A DNA stretch of 64,000 bases, taken from Olavius algarvensis associated proteobacterium Delta 3. GTDB lineage: Bacteria > Desulfobacterota > Desulfobacteria > Desulfobacterales > CAFBRK01. The notes below the pieces were generated by a model that made no database searches, was not told the origin of the DNA, and saw nothing but the letters and a program-made list of their open reading frames with translations. The stretch lies in assembly GCA_903231505.1 (NCBI GenBank), contig CAFBRK010000293.1, positions 1 to 64,000 on the forward strand, in the 5' to 3' direction. Positions 25,691 to 33,783 of this stretch are shown here, piece after piece; the first letter of the stretch is position 1, and each line of letters begins with the position of its first letter. The translations under genes were made by a program, and so were the position numbers.

Positions 25691-25762
25691 CCGTTACGAC
25701 CAATCTCACCTGCCGCCATGGAGCGCAGCGGAATGGTAGTTAGGTGGAGCGCCTTGTTAGCC
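25691..25762 (-). other. attC-like recombination site (cassette methyltransferase)
   Basis: Minus-strand R'' GGCTAAC, five bases, L'' GCTCCACCT, centre, L' AGGTGAGAT, then R' GTAACGG (degenerate). The TAA stop of the methyltransferase lies inside R'', as is frequent in integron cassettes. L'' and L' pair through CACCT/AGGTG. Confidence 0.65.
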
Positions 25763-26464
25763 CCTTTGGATGAGAATGCAGGTAAGCTGATGTTTATCCT
25801 CGGCTGTGACGCTCTTCGGAGGTATAAGTTGCTCACCTACAGTCCAATGATCACCTTCCCAGAATTGCCAGTACTCCTGGTCAACGATAGTGGCATGGTT
25901 TTCCTTAATCCATCGGTCCAACTCACTGCGTGAATATGATTGTGTAACATACGGTGCTCCTTTACCGTAGCTTGACCCCGGTAATTCATACACGTTTCTG
26001 ACATAGCTGTTTTCGTTGTAAGGAAATGTCAGTATAAGGTAGCCATTGTGTTTCAACAAGGAGAACATGTTTCGGACAGCGTCATCCGGTTTTTGAATGT
26101 GTTCGAGGACGCTTATTCATGTGATGAAGTCAAAAGTATCTGACAGGCGAGTCGCCGTAATGTCGTCATCAATGACGTGATAATGCCGATTGTGCATTCC
26201 ATTGGGCCAGTAATCACGTTTATTATCCGTTGCCGTCACCAAGCATCCGCAATTGCGCATCAAATGCGGCAATGCCGTGGTGCCGGTACCGACATCAAGA
26301 ATCGTGAGCGGATAGATTTCTCCGATCTTCTTGAGGACGAAAGCATACTCAACTGGCCTTTCGTTGAATCGACTAAAGTCTTGTAACCGAAATTCCTGCC
26401 GACAAATCCATCCCGTGGGTTGAATGAGCACTTTCTTAACTATCTGTTTAGCGTGTTGTAACAT
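25757..26464 (-). pseudogene. SAM-dependent methyltransferase with in-frame TGA
   Basis: Both halves are in the same frame. Residues 1-115 contain the SAM-binding motif LDVGTGTTALPHLM, and the downstream part resumes ISVLEHIQKPDDAVRNMFSL and runs to the TAA at 25757. They are separated only by a TGA (26119-26117). In class I methyltransferases the motif here is commonly [IV]TCISVLEHI, so the TGA stands exactly where a cysteine is usual. The simplest reading is a nonsense mutation (TGC/TGT to TGA). Selenocysteine is an alternative: a 6-bp inverted repeat (AGCGTC/GACGCT) starts three bases after the TGA, but the apical loop lacks the guanine typical of bacterial SECIS elements. The ATG follows AAGGAGAAGCCC. 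The cassette stop lies in an attC-like site. Confidence 0.7.
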
Positions 26465-26956
26465 GGGCTTCTCCTTGTCGGGCCAACTTCTGAGTCGGGG
26501 GAATTAATTCTCATTTATCGAATATCCGAAATTAATTCCCGGATATCGATAACATTTTAGTGTCGCCCACCTGGAACCGATCGCCTCAACATTCCGTGCA
26601 CCGTTTCACCGAATTAGATGCAGCATGTTCTAATTTTTCAAAGCCGCGTCGAAACGGTACGGCTAAAGTGAGGCCGTATTTGTTCCTCCCGGATGGTTGT
26701 TTCGTGCTTTTGCACCGATATTGGTTCGATGGCCCGAAGAAGCACCCATACAGGTGCTGAAAATCAAATAAACCATATAATAACAAAAAGTTATATTGTT
26801 TTCAAGTTTAGCTCATGTTCGTGATAGGCCATTTGAACATCTGTTTATCCTGTTGTAAGGGCTATCCCTCGGCGGACGGCACCGGTCACGGTGCGATGAT
26901 AAAACACCGCGTATGCGACTCGGGAAGGAGTACGTCTGTTTTGCGGATTCCCGGGC
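26465..26956. other. Intergenic region, no gene recognised
   Basis: About 490 bases at the presumed upstream edge of the cassette array. Short open frames have no ribosome binding sites and overlap on both strands. No integrase fragment, attI-like site or inverted repeat was identified. Confidence 0.4.
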
Positions 26957-27895
26957 TCAGCGAGGGTCTTCCAACAGCCAGAACAAAACATTGTCCCGGA
27001 AAACAGGGGCCCGGGTCAGATTGAGGTGTTCTTCGGGGATGAACATGACGGTGTGAAAGTCGATCGGCGTGGTCACCCGGGGTTGCCAGGGCTGTCCGAT
27101 TCGCTCATCGAGCAGCGCACTGCTGCGTAAGATGACCCCGTCGCCTGCGTTTCGCCCGACAATTTTTACCGATCCGTTCTGCGGATCGACGGACGCCGAT
27201 TCGGGTGTCGGCAGTGCATCGCCTGCCACCAGGATCATCTGAAGCCCGCCGGGAGCTACTGCGGGGCGATCCAATGCGGTTTGAAACATCTTCGCCCGCT
27301 GAAGAATTCGACGCTGAAGAGATAGAGCGAGTTCTCTCCTCTTTTCCGGGGCTGGGACATCCGGTAGCAGCTTTTCGAGAACTTTCGCCTCGTTGGGGTC
27401 TGCCAAACCCCAGCCCATGCGCTGCCATAGTGCCGGGTCCAGCAGACCATCGACCGGTCGACCGTCGCCGTCATTCCACACGACCAGGCCATGGCGGGAT
27501 CGCGGCAGCATCTGGTAAACGGCCGGAAAGGTGCCGATCAACGCCGGGGGATAATATGGCAGCATCGGCCCGATGTTTCTTCCCTTCACCAGTTGCAGCA
27601 GGGCGTCCATGGAGCCGGCATTCGGTGGGCCGATAAAGACGACCCGCTCGACGTAGTCTGCTCCCGCCCAGTTCAACTCCGGAAAAGATCCATTTCCCGG
27701 GATGGCGATGATCGGATTGCGGTCAGGGGCGTGGGCCTGTGCGGAACGGTTATATAGGATCGCCAGATCGGGTGATGCACTTGTACCGGAACACGCGGTA
27801 ATGAGCGGAGTCAGGCATATCGTGACAGCCAGAAACAGAAACAGCCCACCATTGGTCGGGACTCGCATGCGCTCATTTACCCCGTGCCTGTTCAT
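26957..27895 (-). CDS. Alpha/beta-hydrolase-like lipoprotein lacking its catalytic centre
   Basis: The 312-residue protein has a lipoprotein signal with Cys at LITACSG. NPIIAIPG, the strand that opens the LCAT-like alpha/beta hydrolase fold, is followed directly by NGSFPELNWAGADYVERVVF and IGPPNAGS. In relatives, as I remember them, these two pieces are separated by well over 100 residues holding the oxyanion region and the nucleophile motif (AHSMGG). No G-x-S-x-G is present anywhere here. The C-terminal half (PRSRHGLVVW, LWQRMGWGLADPNEAKVL, NAGDGVILRSSALLDERIG) is intact, and the reading frame is preserved across the junction near 27690-27700. It is probably catalytically dead, or an assembly collapse. 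Stands alone. Confidence 0.7.
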   Translation of the reverse strand: MNRHGVNERMRVPTNGGLFLFLAVTICLTPLITACSGTSASPDLAILYNRSAQAHAPDRNPIIAIPGNGSFPELNWAGADYVERVVFIGPPNAGSMDALLQLVKGRNIGPMLPYYPPALIGTFPAVYQMLPRSRHGLVVWNDGDGRPVDGLLDPALWQRMGWGLADPNEAKVLEKLLPDVPAPEKRRELALSLQRRILQRAKMFQTALDRPAVAPGGLQMILVAGDALPTPESASVDPQNGSVKIVGRNAGDGVILRSSALLDERIGQPWQPRVTTPIDFHTVMFIPEEHLNLTRAPVFRDNVLFWLLEDPR

Positions 27896-27955
27896 GTTGT
27901 TCTCCCCGCCGAAAAAGCAGTTCCCGCTATCGCTTATTGAAGGGCTGAGCCTGGT

Positions 27956-28036
27956 CTAACGATACTTGAACAGCATCCAAAAAAAACCGACCACGCAAAC
28001 GGCTAAAATGATGATGACTAACGTTACGTCGCTCAT
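27956..28036 (-). CDS. 26-residue membrane protein
   Basis: ATG at 28036 to TAG at 27956 encodes 26 residues: MSDVT, a single hydrophobic helix (LVIIILAVCVVGFFWMLF) and a basic end KYR. The ribosome binding site is excellent (AAGGAGGATATCACT before the ATG). Start signal, acidic N-terminus and positive-inside C-terminus are those of a genuine small single-pass protein. No family is recognised, and it is not clearly linked to the hydrolase gene 60 bases downstream, although both are on the same strand and could be co-transcribed. Confidence 0.6.
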   Translation of the reverse strand: MSDVTLVIIILAVCVVGFFWMLFKYR

Positions 28037-28060
28037 AGTGATATCCTCCTTACATGTCCC

Positions 28061-28150
28061 GTGGGCCCGTTCGCCCGTTTGCCCGTCGGCCCTTCGGCCC
28101 GTTGGCCCGTTGGCCCGTCGGCCGGTTTAGCCGGTTTACCGGTTTGCCAG
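28061..28150. repeat. GGCCCGTTN tandem simple repeat
   Basis: Irregular tandem copies of a 9-10 base unit (GCCCGTTNG) pass into CCGGTTTAGCCGGTTTACCG units. The same units occur in reverse complement at 37446-37511. Confidence 0.8.
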
Positions 28151-28219
28151 TAGTACATGTCATTTGCAGCCTGACAGCGGCGTCATCAAGTCATTAATCC
28201 TGCATCGCTGGACGTCATT

Positions 28220-28350
28220 TATCGTTCTCGTTTATCTTTCCGCTTTGAACTGTTTTTATCTTTCATCTTTGAGCTTTCAGCTTTCAGCTTCAAACTTTCA
28301 GTTCATCCAGTATCGTGTATCTTGCATCCAGAATCGAGAATCCAGCATCG
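28220..28350. repeat. CTTTCAG / CCAGNATC simple repeat block
   Basis: Units of the type TTTCAGCTTTCAGCTTCAAA are followed by CATCCAGTATCGTGTATC and ATCCAGAATCGAGAATCC units. The reverse complement of the same composition forms the block at 37316-37410, so the two loci carry one composite repeat in opposite orientation. The rest of 28351-28578 has no recognisable gene. Confidence 0.75.
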
Positions 28351-28578
28351 TTTAATCGGGCTGGAGCCCATAGCGCTAATTGACCACATTCCAAATCTGT
28401 TTTTCAGAAAGCCGGCCCCTGGACCCGGGCATGGGCGGTCGGCCGTTGGATATTTTCCAGAAAAAATCTCCTTTGATCCGGCATCCATTAAAAACAGGCT
28501 CTCTCGACTTTTCATTTGATTGCATTAAACTATTCCTACCAAACAGTGCAACTGTTGTGACGTGCGAAAGGCTGCATC

Positions 28579-30144
28579 ATGATAACCCGAAGACAGTTTT
28601 TCTCCATTGCCGGCGGAGCGGCGGCAGGTTGTTTAGCCCATTCCCTGCCGGCATGGGGATCCCCGGTAAGCTCGACGGACACAGGACGGTCAACTAGCGG
28701 GTTCCTGCCGGATGTGGAATTGCGCCTGACCTCGATGCCCACCGAGGTTCCCCTGTTCAAGGGATCCCCGACGGCGGTGTGGGCCTACCGAGGTGAGGTC
28801 ATCAAAGGACCGCCGGAGAGCCTGGTGCATCTGAAGAGTTCCTTTCTGGGACCGGTCATCAGGGTCCGGAAGGGGCAGAAGGTTCGGGTGCATTTTGAGA
28901 ACCGGATCCCGGCGAGCAGCATCATCCACTGGCATGGCCTGCATGTTCCCCAGGAAATGGACGGCCATCCCCGATTTGCCGTTCCCCAGGGGGAAACCTA
29001 CCGATATGATTTTGAGGTTGTCGACCGGTCCGGTACCTATTGGTACCATCCCCATCCCCACGGCCGAACCGGACACCAGGTCTATGGCGGCATGGCCGGC
29101 CTGTTTCTGGTCACCGACGATGAAGAGGCCGAGCTGGACCTTCCATCCGGTGATTACGAGGTTCCGCTTGTCATCCAGGATCGTTCGTTTAACATGGATA
29201 ACCAGCTGGTCTACTTGTCGGGCGGGATGATGGGCCGGATGACGGGCCACATGGGTGATGTAATCCTCGTCAACGGACGTCCCAGATTCACCCTGAAAGC
29301 TGCCACCCGGGTGTATCGGCTGCGAATCCTAAATGGATCCAATGCCCGGGTTTACAACCTGGCATGGGATGACGGATCGCATCTGACGGTAATCGGAACG
29401 GACGGCGGCCTGTTGACCAGACCCCTGAAACGGTCATCCGTTCTGATCGGCCCCGGCGAACGCCTGGATGTCTGGGCAGATTTTACCCGGTATGCCGAGG
29501 GAACCGGACCCAATCTCATTAGTGGCGGTTTCGATGCCGGCACCGCCGGTACGATGGGAGGCGGTCGCATGGGACGTGGGATGATGGGCCCGGTACTTCC
29601 CAACGGTGCACCGTTTCAGGTCATGGAGGTTGAGATCGCAAAAAAAGAAAAAGAGCACCGACGTTTGCCGGAGCGGCTGTCGAAGCTGCCGCCGCCCTCC
29701 GTGGAGGATGCCGTCAATATCGAGCTGCCGCGAAAATTCGAATTGAGCATGTTTCACATGCACGGGCTGATCAACGGCAGATCCTTTCAAATGACCCAGG
29801 TTGCCGATGATGAAATCGTTCAGGCGGACACCACCGAGATTTGGGAGTTCACCAACCCGAGCGGTCAGATGGGGATGATGGGTATGACTATTCCGCACCC
29901 GATGCACCTGCACGGCGCAAAATTCCGGGTGCTTGGACGGGCCGGGGTTTCCCAGAGCGGTCATCAGGATGAAGGCTGGAAAGACACCGTGCTGTTAATG
30001 CCTGGAGAACGCATACGGCTTCTGGTTCGATTCGGCAAATACTCCGGTTTGTTCCTGTACCATTGCCATAACCTGGAGCATGGGGATGCCGGTATGATGA
30101 GAAACTATCTTATCAAGTCGGATCAGGGGATACGCATATTATGA
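28579..30144 (+). CDS. Tat-exported multicopper oxidase
   Basis: The 521-residue protein has a twin-arginine signal (TRRQFFSIAGGAAAG) and three cupredoxin domains. Copper ligands are all present: HWHGLH (H117, H119), WYHPHPHG (H157, H159), HPMHLHG (H440, H443, H445) and HCHNLEHGDAGM (H495, C496, H497, H501, axial M506). Both T1 and trinuclear sites are therefore complete. Two methionine-rich stretches (GGMMGRMTGHMGD near 214 and MGGGRMGRGMMG near 322) recall the copper-binding inserts of CueO-type cuprous oxidases, so periplasmic copper detoxification is a reasonable guess. It could instead be a laccase or SufI-like protein. An oxygen-dependent enzyme is notable beside anaerobic respiration genes. 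It appears monocistronic. Confidence 0.92.
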   Translation: MITRRQFFSIAGGAAAGCLAHSLPAWGSPVSSTDTGRSTSGFLPDVELRLTSMPTEVPLFKGSPTAVWAYRGEVIKGPPESLVHLKSSFLGPVIRVRKGQKVRVHFENRIPASSIIHWHGLHVPQEMDGHPRFAVPQGETYRYDFEVVDRSGTYWYHPHPHGRTGHQVYGGMAGLFLVTDDEEAELDLPSGDYEVPLVIQDRSFNMDNQLVYLSGGMMGRMTGHMGDVILVNGRPRFTLKAATRVYRLRILNGSNARVYNLAWDDGSHLTVIGTDGGLLTRPLKRSSVLIGPGERLDVWADFTRYAEGTGPNLISGGFDAGTAGTMGGGRMGRGMMGPVLPNGAPFQVMEVEIAKKEKEHRRLPERLSKLPPPSVEDAVNIELPRKFELSMFHMHGLINGRSFQMTQVADDEIVQADTTEIWEFTNPSGQMGMMGMTIPHPMHLHGAKFRVLGRAGVSQSGHQDEGWKDTVLLMPGERIRLLVRFGKYSGLFLYHCHNLEHGDAGMMRNYLIKSDQGIRIL

Positions 30145-30518
30145 TACGAAACGGCTCGACATCCTCCCCAAGTGCCGGATATGTTTTCAGGCAAGAGTGC
30201 CCACATTTTGGGAAATTGTAATTTGGGTAGAGGTAAATCCTCTCATCCGCTACGATCAGCCCTAGGATGACAGATTTGAGATGATCCCGGGCGATCCCCA
30301 AGGGACAGGACGGAGCGGGGATGACAGAACAGCCAATTTACGCATCCTCGGTTTTGTTTATGGGATCGAAAACTATTGAAAAAATCACCCAGATGGGTAA
30401 GGTACTGATCCAACTGTTGCGACCATCTTATGACACCCGTTCAGAGAGGTGACACGTACGGAAAATTTCCAAACATTCCATGACATTATTTGAAATTACA
30501 CCACAGAAGGAGCCTTTC
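30145..30518. other. Intergenic region upstream of solute-binding protein
   Basis: No gene or repeat recognised. The 3' end holds the ribosome binding site AGAAGGAGCC of the next gene. Confidence 0.4.
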
Positions 30519-31322
30519 ATGAAAAAGACGCTGACCATTTTAGCCCTCACCGCCGTTATGGCGTTGTTTCTCGTTTCCTCAGCAACTGCCGGGTCCACCC
30601 TCGATCGGATTAAGAAAAAGGGTGAACTGGTTGTCGGGATTACCGGATCCCAGCCACCCCTGAACGCCACCGCCAAGGACGGTAGAATCCTCGGTCTGGA
30701 AGGCGATCTGGCCCGGTTGATGGCTTCCGGGATGGGTGTGGAGGTCAAATTTGTCAAGAAACCCTTTAACAAGCTGCTGCCGGCCCTGGAATCCGGCATG
30801 GTGGACGTCATCATGTCGAGTATGACCATGACGCCAAAACGCAATCTCAACGTGGCCTTTGTGGGACCCTATTACATTTCCGGAAAAGGCATTCTGACCA
30901 AATATGAGCATATCGGCAAGCTCCAGAAACCCCAGGGCCTGAACAGCCCTGATTTCAGGGTGGTTACACTGAAGGATTCCACCAGCGAGGCGTTTGTTAA
31001 AAGCGCTGCCTCAAATGCCAAACTCGTTACGGTCGGGTCGTATAAAGAGGGATTGGACAAGCTGATGAAGAACGAGGTGGAAGCCCTGGTTGCCGATTAT
31101 CCATACTGCGCGGTCTCCGCATTTCGCTACCAGGACAAGGGGCTCACTGCCGGAGAGTCCCGGCTGACCTTCGAACCGATCGGGGTTGCCATGCCGGAGG
31201 ATACCCTCCTCATTAACTGGACGACCAACTTTCTCAATGCGCTGCAAGCCAGCGGCACTCTTGAAGGCTTGACCAAAAAATGGTTCACCGACGGATCCTG
31301 GCTCAAAGAACTTCCTGAATAG
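30519..31322 (+). CDS. Periplasmic amino-acid-type solute-binding protein
   Basis: The product is 267 residues from the ATG at 30519, which has AAGGAG six bases upstream; an in-frame ATG 39 bases earlier lacks one. A signal peptide (MKKTLTILALTAVMALFLVS) is followed by a type II periplasmic-binding fold of the SBP_bac_3 class: TLDRIKKKGELVVGITGSQP, LGLEGDLARLMASGMGVEVK, and MVDVIMSSMTMTPKRN in the hinge region. Such proteins feed ABC importers or act as sensors. No permease or ATPase gene is adjacent, so it is an orphan receptor or pairs with distant components. A hairpin terminator lies about 190 bases downstream. Confidence 0.88.
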   Translation: MKKTLTILALTAVMALFLVSSATAGSTLDRIKKKGELVVGITGSQPPLNATAKDGRILGLEGDLARLMASGMGVEVKFVKKPFNKLLPALESGMVDVIMSSMTMTPKRNLNVAFVGPYYISGKGILTKYEHIGKLQKPQGLNSPDFRVVTLKDSTSEAFVKSAASNAKLVTVGSYKEGLDKLMKNEVEALVADYPYCAVSAFRYQDKGLTAGESRLTFEPIGVAMPEDTLLINWTTNFLNALQASGTLEGLTKKWFTDGSWLKELPE

Positions 31323-31509
31323 AATTAGAATCGCACAACGATTTTATGAAACGCGACGATGTCGCTTTTGGGGCGGAAGGCCTGTCCGCCATTATTGTGG
31401 CGGGCTATAATTTTTATCCCTGCAGCACCGTTATGCGGGGTTTCCGCTTCGCTCCGACAAACAACAGGGAATATGCAAGTTCAACGGTTATGTCCGGTTT
31501 AAAAACACC

Positions 31510-31541
31510 AACGGGCGGAGCAGCGTCTCCGCCCGTTTTTT
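31510..31541 (+). terminator. Rho-independent terminator
   Basis: Stem AACGGGCGGAG/CTCCGCCCGTT with a six-base loop (CAGCGT), followed by a T run. It is downstream of the solute-binding protein gene. Confidence 0.85.
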
Positions 31542-31717
31542 CTTGCATTGATCGACGACGCTGATTAAGATTTAAAAACATGGAGCCCTAGACTGAAGCA
31601 TCCCGGGCACCCATCTACGGCATCACTGCTCTGTAAACCCGTTCCATCGTGAGTATGGGAGCGAATACGGCCTGTGTTTTCCGGCCATTCAAATCATTAA
31701 CGAAGAGAGGTGTCACC

Positions 31718-32311
31718 ATGAAGACCCCAGTCATCCTTCTTGGACTGCTGATAGTGGTGCTTGTTGTCAGTCCCGTCAGTGCTCAGGTCTACAAGTGGGT
31801 GGATAAAAATGGCGTCACCCGGTATTCGGACAGCCCCCCACCGGACGGGGGGGAGGACTATGAGACCAGAGAGGAAATTGCCTATGACGAAGAGGCCGAC
31901 CGTGCCCGGACCGCAGACGACAAACGGGCCGTGGAGGAATACACCCAAATGAAGGCTCAAGAGGAGCAGCTGGAAAAGCAGATGGAGGAAGCCAAGGCGC
32001 AAGAAGCGGAGGCCGAAAAAATCGATGCCATCAAGGCTGACCAAGAGAAGGTTAAGGAAGAACTGGCCACGAAGACACGGCATATTCGTGGCCGCGCCCG
32101 TCGCGATCTAAAGAATCTCAGATATTACGAAAGTCAGCTGGCCAACCTGCCGGACACGCCCGAGAATGCTGAGAAGAGAGCCGAGCTGGAAGCTCAGAAG
32201 CAGGCCGCCATCAAACGACTCATGCAGCACAAACGCTACTTCCAGGCCGGCGGTCGACAGCTGGTCCAGGAGTACGAAGAACTGGACAAAGAGCTTAAAG
32301 CATATGAATAG
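31718..32311 (+). CDS. DUF4124 exported protein with coiled coil
   Basis: The product is 197 residues from the ATG at 31718 (GAGAGGTG upstream), starting with a signal peptide (MKTPVILLGLLIVVLVVSPV). The mature N-terminus has the DUF4124 motif VYKWVDKNGVTRYSDSPPPD, a small beta module found in exported proteobacterial proteins. A long, highly charged helical stretch (about 70-140, rich in E, K, Q, A) predicts a coiled coil. Its role is unknown. A second DUF4124 gene occurs at 37619, so two family members lie within 6 kb. It converges on the decayed methyltransferase gene. Confidence 0.85.
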   Translation: MKTPVILLGLLIVVLVVSPVSAQVYKWVDKNGVTRYSDSPPPDGGEDYETREEIAYDEEADRARTADDKRAVEEYTQMKAQEEQLEKQMEEAKAQEAEAEKIDAIKADQEKVKEELATKTRHIRGRARRDLKNLRYYESQLANLPDTPENAEKRAELEAQKQAAIKRLMQHKRYFQAGGRQLVQEYEELDKELKAYE

Positions 32312-32386
32312 TCCCTATCCCGGAAATTTTAACAAATCTTTTCAGTGAGAGGCGAAAAGCACCCGTCTGGAAATGAACGCCTCGGG

Positions 32387-33041
32387 TTAAATCCTGCACA
32401 TGAAATGGAGGTTAAACGGGTCGTCCGGGATTTCGCTGATATCGACCCGGGTAAATCCGGCCTCATGAAGCATTTCCACAGCCCTTTGACGCCCCCACAT
32501 CATCCCCAGCCCCATCCCGCCATCGACCAATCCCACCGGCAGGCAGTGCATCAGGCTGACCGTGTACAGGAACGTTCCCATGGGATGGTCTTTATTGTCT
32601 GAAAGATAGCTGCCGGCCGCGATATCCACCATGGAAAACAGCCCATCCGGCTTCAAAAGGGAGAGTACGCCCTTCAGGGCGTCCAGCGGACGTGTTTGAT
32701 CGTGGATGGCATCGAAGGCGGTGACATAGTCTATCGTACCGGAAAGGTGCGCATTTCCCGCCAACGCCGCGGCGTCCATCAGAGCAAACGATACATTGGA
32801 GAGGCCCTTTTCTTTTGCCGCCGCACACCATAACTCCGAGCCATTCCTTTACATACCTCGGACTCAACGCGGCCTCTTGGGCAATCGACTCCGCTGAAGA
32901 CGGATTTCCAAGGGCATCCATGACATCGAACAAACGCGTCCGATAGCCGATCGCCATGGCAAGATTCAGTGCGCCGACATTCAGGATATCCGCCACCTTT
33001 TTGGCGAAAACCTCTTTTTTCTGATCCCAGGGATTGCTCAT
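32387..33041 (-). pseudogene. Methyltransferase pseudogene with internal out-of-frame deletion
   Basis: The N-terminal part from the ATG at 33041 reads NVGALNLAMAIGYRTRLFDV through YVKEWLGVMVCGG. The C-terminal part, in another frame, reads AAKEKGLSNVSFALMDAAAL through YVTAFDAIHDQTRPLDALKG to DDPFNLHFMCRI. In relatives, as I recall them, more than 100 residues lie between these parts, including the glycine-rich SAM-binding motif, which is absent here. The junction is near 32818-32828. The product cannot be a working methyltransferase. It would have been a class I SAM enzyme of the winged-helix-plus-Rossmann type. Confidence 0.8.
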
Positions 33042-33235
33042 CCGATTCGGGGGATTCTCTGAAAATCCGCGATTCCGCAGCCCGGACGCGATCCTCACCC
33101 GTTTGGCCCGCGTACCTTAAAGGTGTTTTTGGAGGGCGCAGAACAGTCAGCGCGCGTTTCCACAGCAATATGTACGACGGTCTGCCGTGTAGACCCTGCG
33201 TGCGGAGACCGCACTCGTGGTGGAACGATCGTTGC

Positions 33236-33553
33236 CTATTCGGGATAGCGGCGGTTGCCGTTTTGGGGACGATCCGTCTGCCCGGTTCTCCATTTCAGTG
33301 CCTTGGCCAGGTCCATTATCACTTCCAGAGCATCGGATTCGTTCATACGGAGGATTTGACCATTGTTTCGCATGACCAGGCAGATTTTATTTTTGGATTC
33401 GTAGCTGTTGGTCGGCTTGTTGTCGTAGTAAATTTTGAATCGCTTTGTTTCCGACTGATTAAAACGTTTGTTTTCGGGTTGGTTGAAATTGTGGCTGATG
33501 ACGTTCGGTCTTCTATTGGCGGGATCCCATCTGTTTGTATTATAATTATCCAT
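33236..33553 (-). CDS. Hypothetical basic protein
   Basis: The 105-residue protein begins MDNYNTNRWDPANRRPNVIS and is very rich in Asn, Lys and Arg in its first half, which is probably disordered. It ends in a short structured part (KNKICLVMRNNGQILRMNES, then DALEVIMDLAKALKW) that could form a beta hairpin plus helix. A good Shine-Dalgarno (CAAGGAGTATACC) supports expression. No family is recognised. It is divergent from cydDC, with 230 bases between. Confidence 0.6.
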   Translation of the reverse strand: MDNYNTNRWDPANRRPNVISHNFNQPENKRFNQSETKRFKIYYDNKPTNSYESKNKICLVMRNNGQILRMNESDALEVIMDLAKALKWRTGQTDRPQNGNRRYPE

Positions 33554-33783
33554 AACTGGTATACTCCTTGAAAAAAATGTGGTCCTATAATGGCAGGTGA
33601 GTCTATATAAATCCTACACTAAACACTAATTTTTAAAAGGCAACGTAATATAAATGCCATGCGGACACGGTCCACCGCCGGGTTCCGCATACCTGAACTT
33701 TTTTAACAACAGGCGTTCCAGCACCCGTAAGCACCACGTTTGGCTGACGCCTGGGTGTTCATTGCGATCTGTTGAGAGAGGCC

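Noticed and set aside
28061..28150. Possible CRISPR array
   Set aside because: Repeat units are 9-10 bases, irregular and contiguous, with no unique spacers and no cas genes nearby.
31346..31564. Small plus-strand open frame after the solute-binding protein
   Set aside because: No Shine-Dalgarno sequence, spans the terminator hairpin, and the translation has no character of a real protein.
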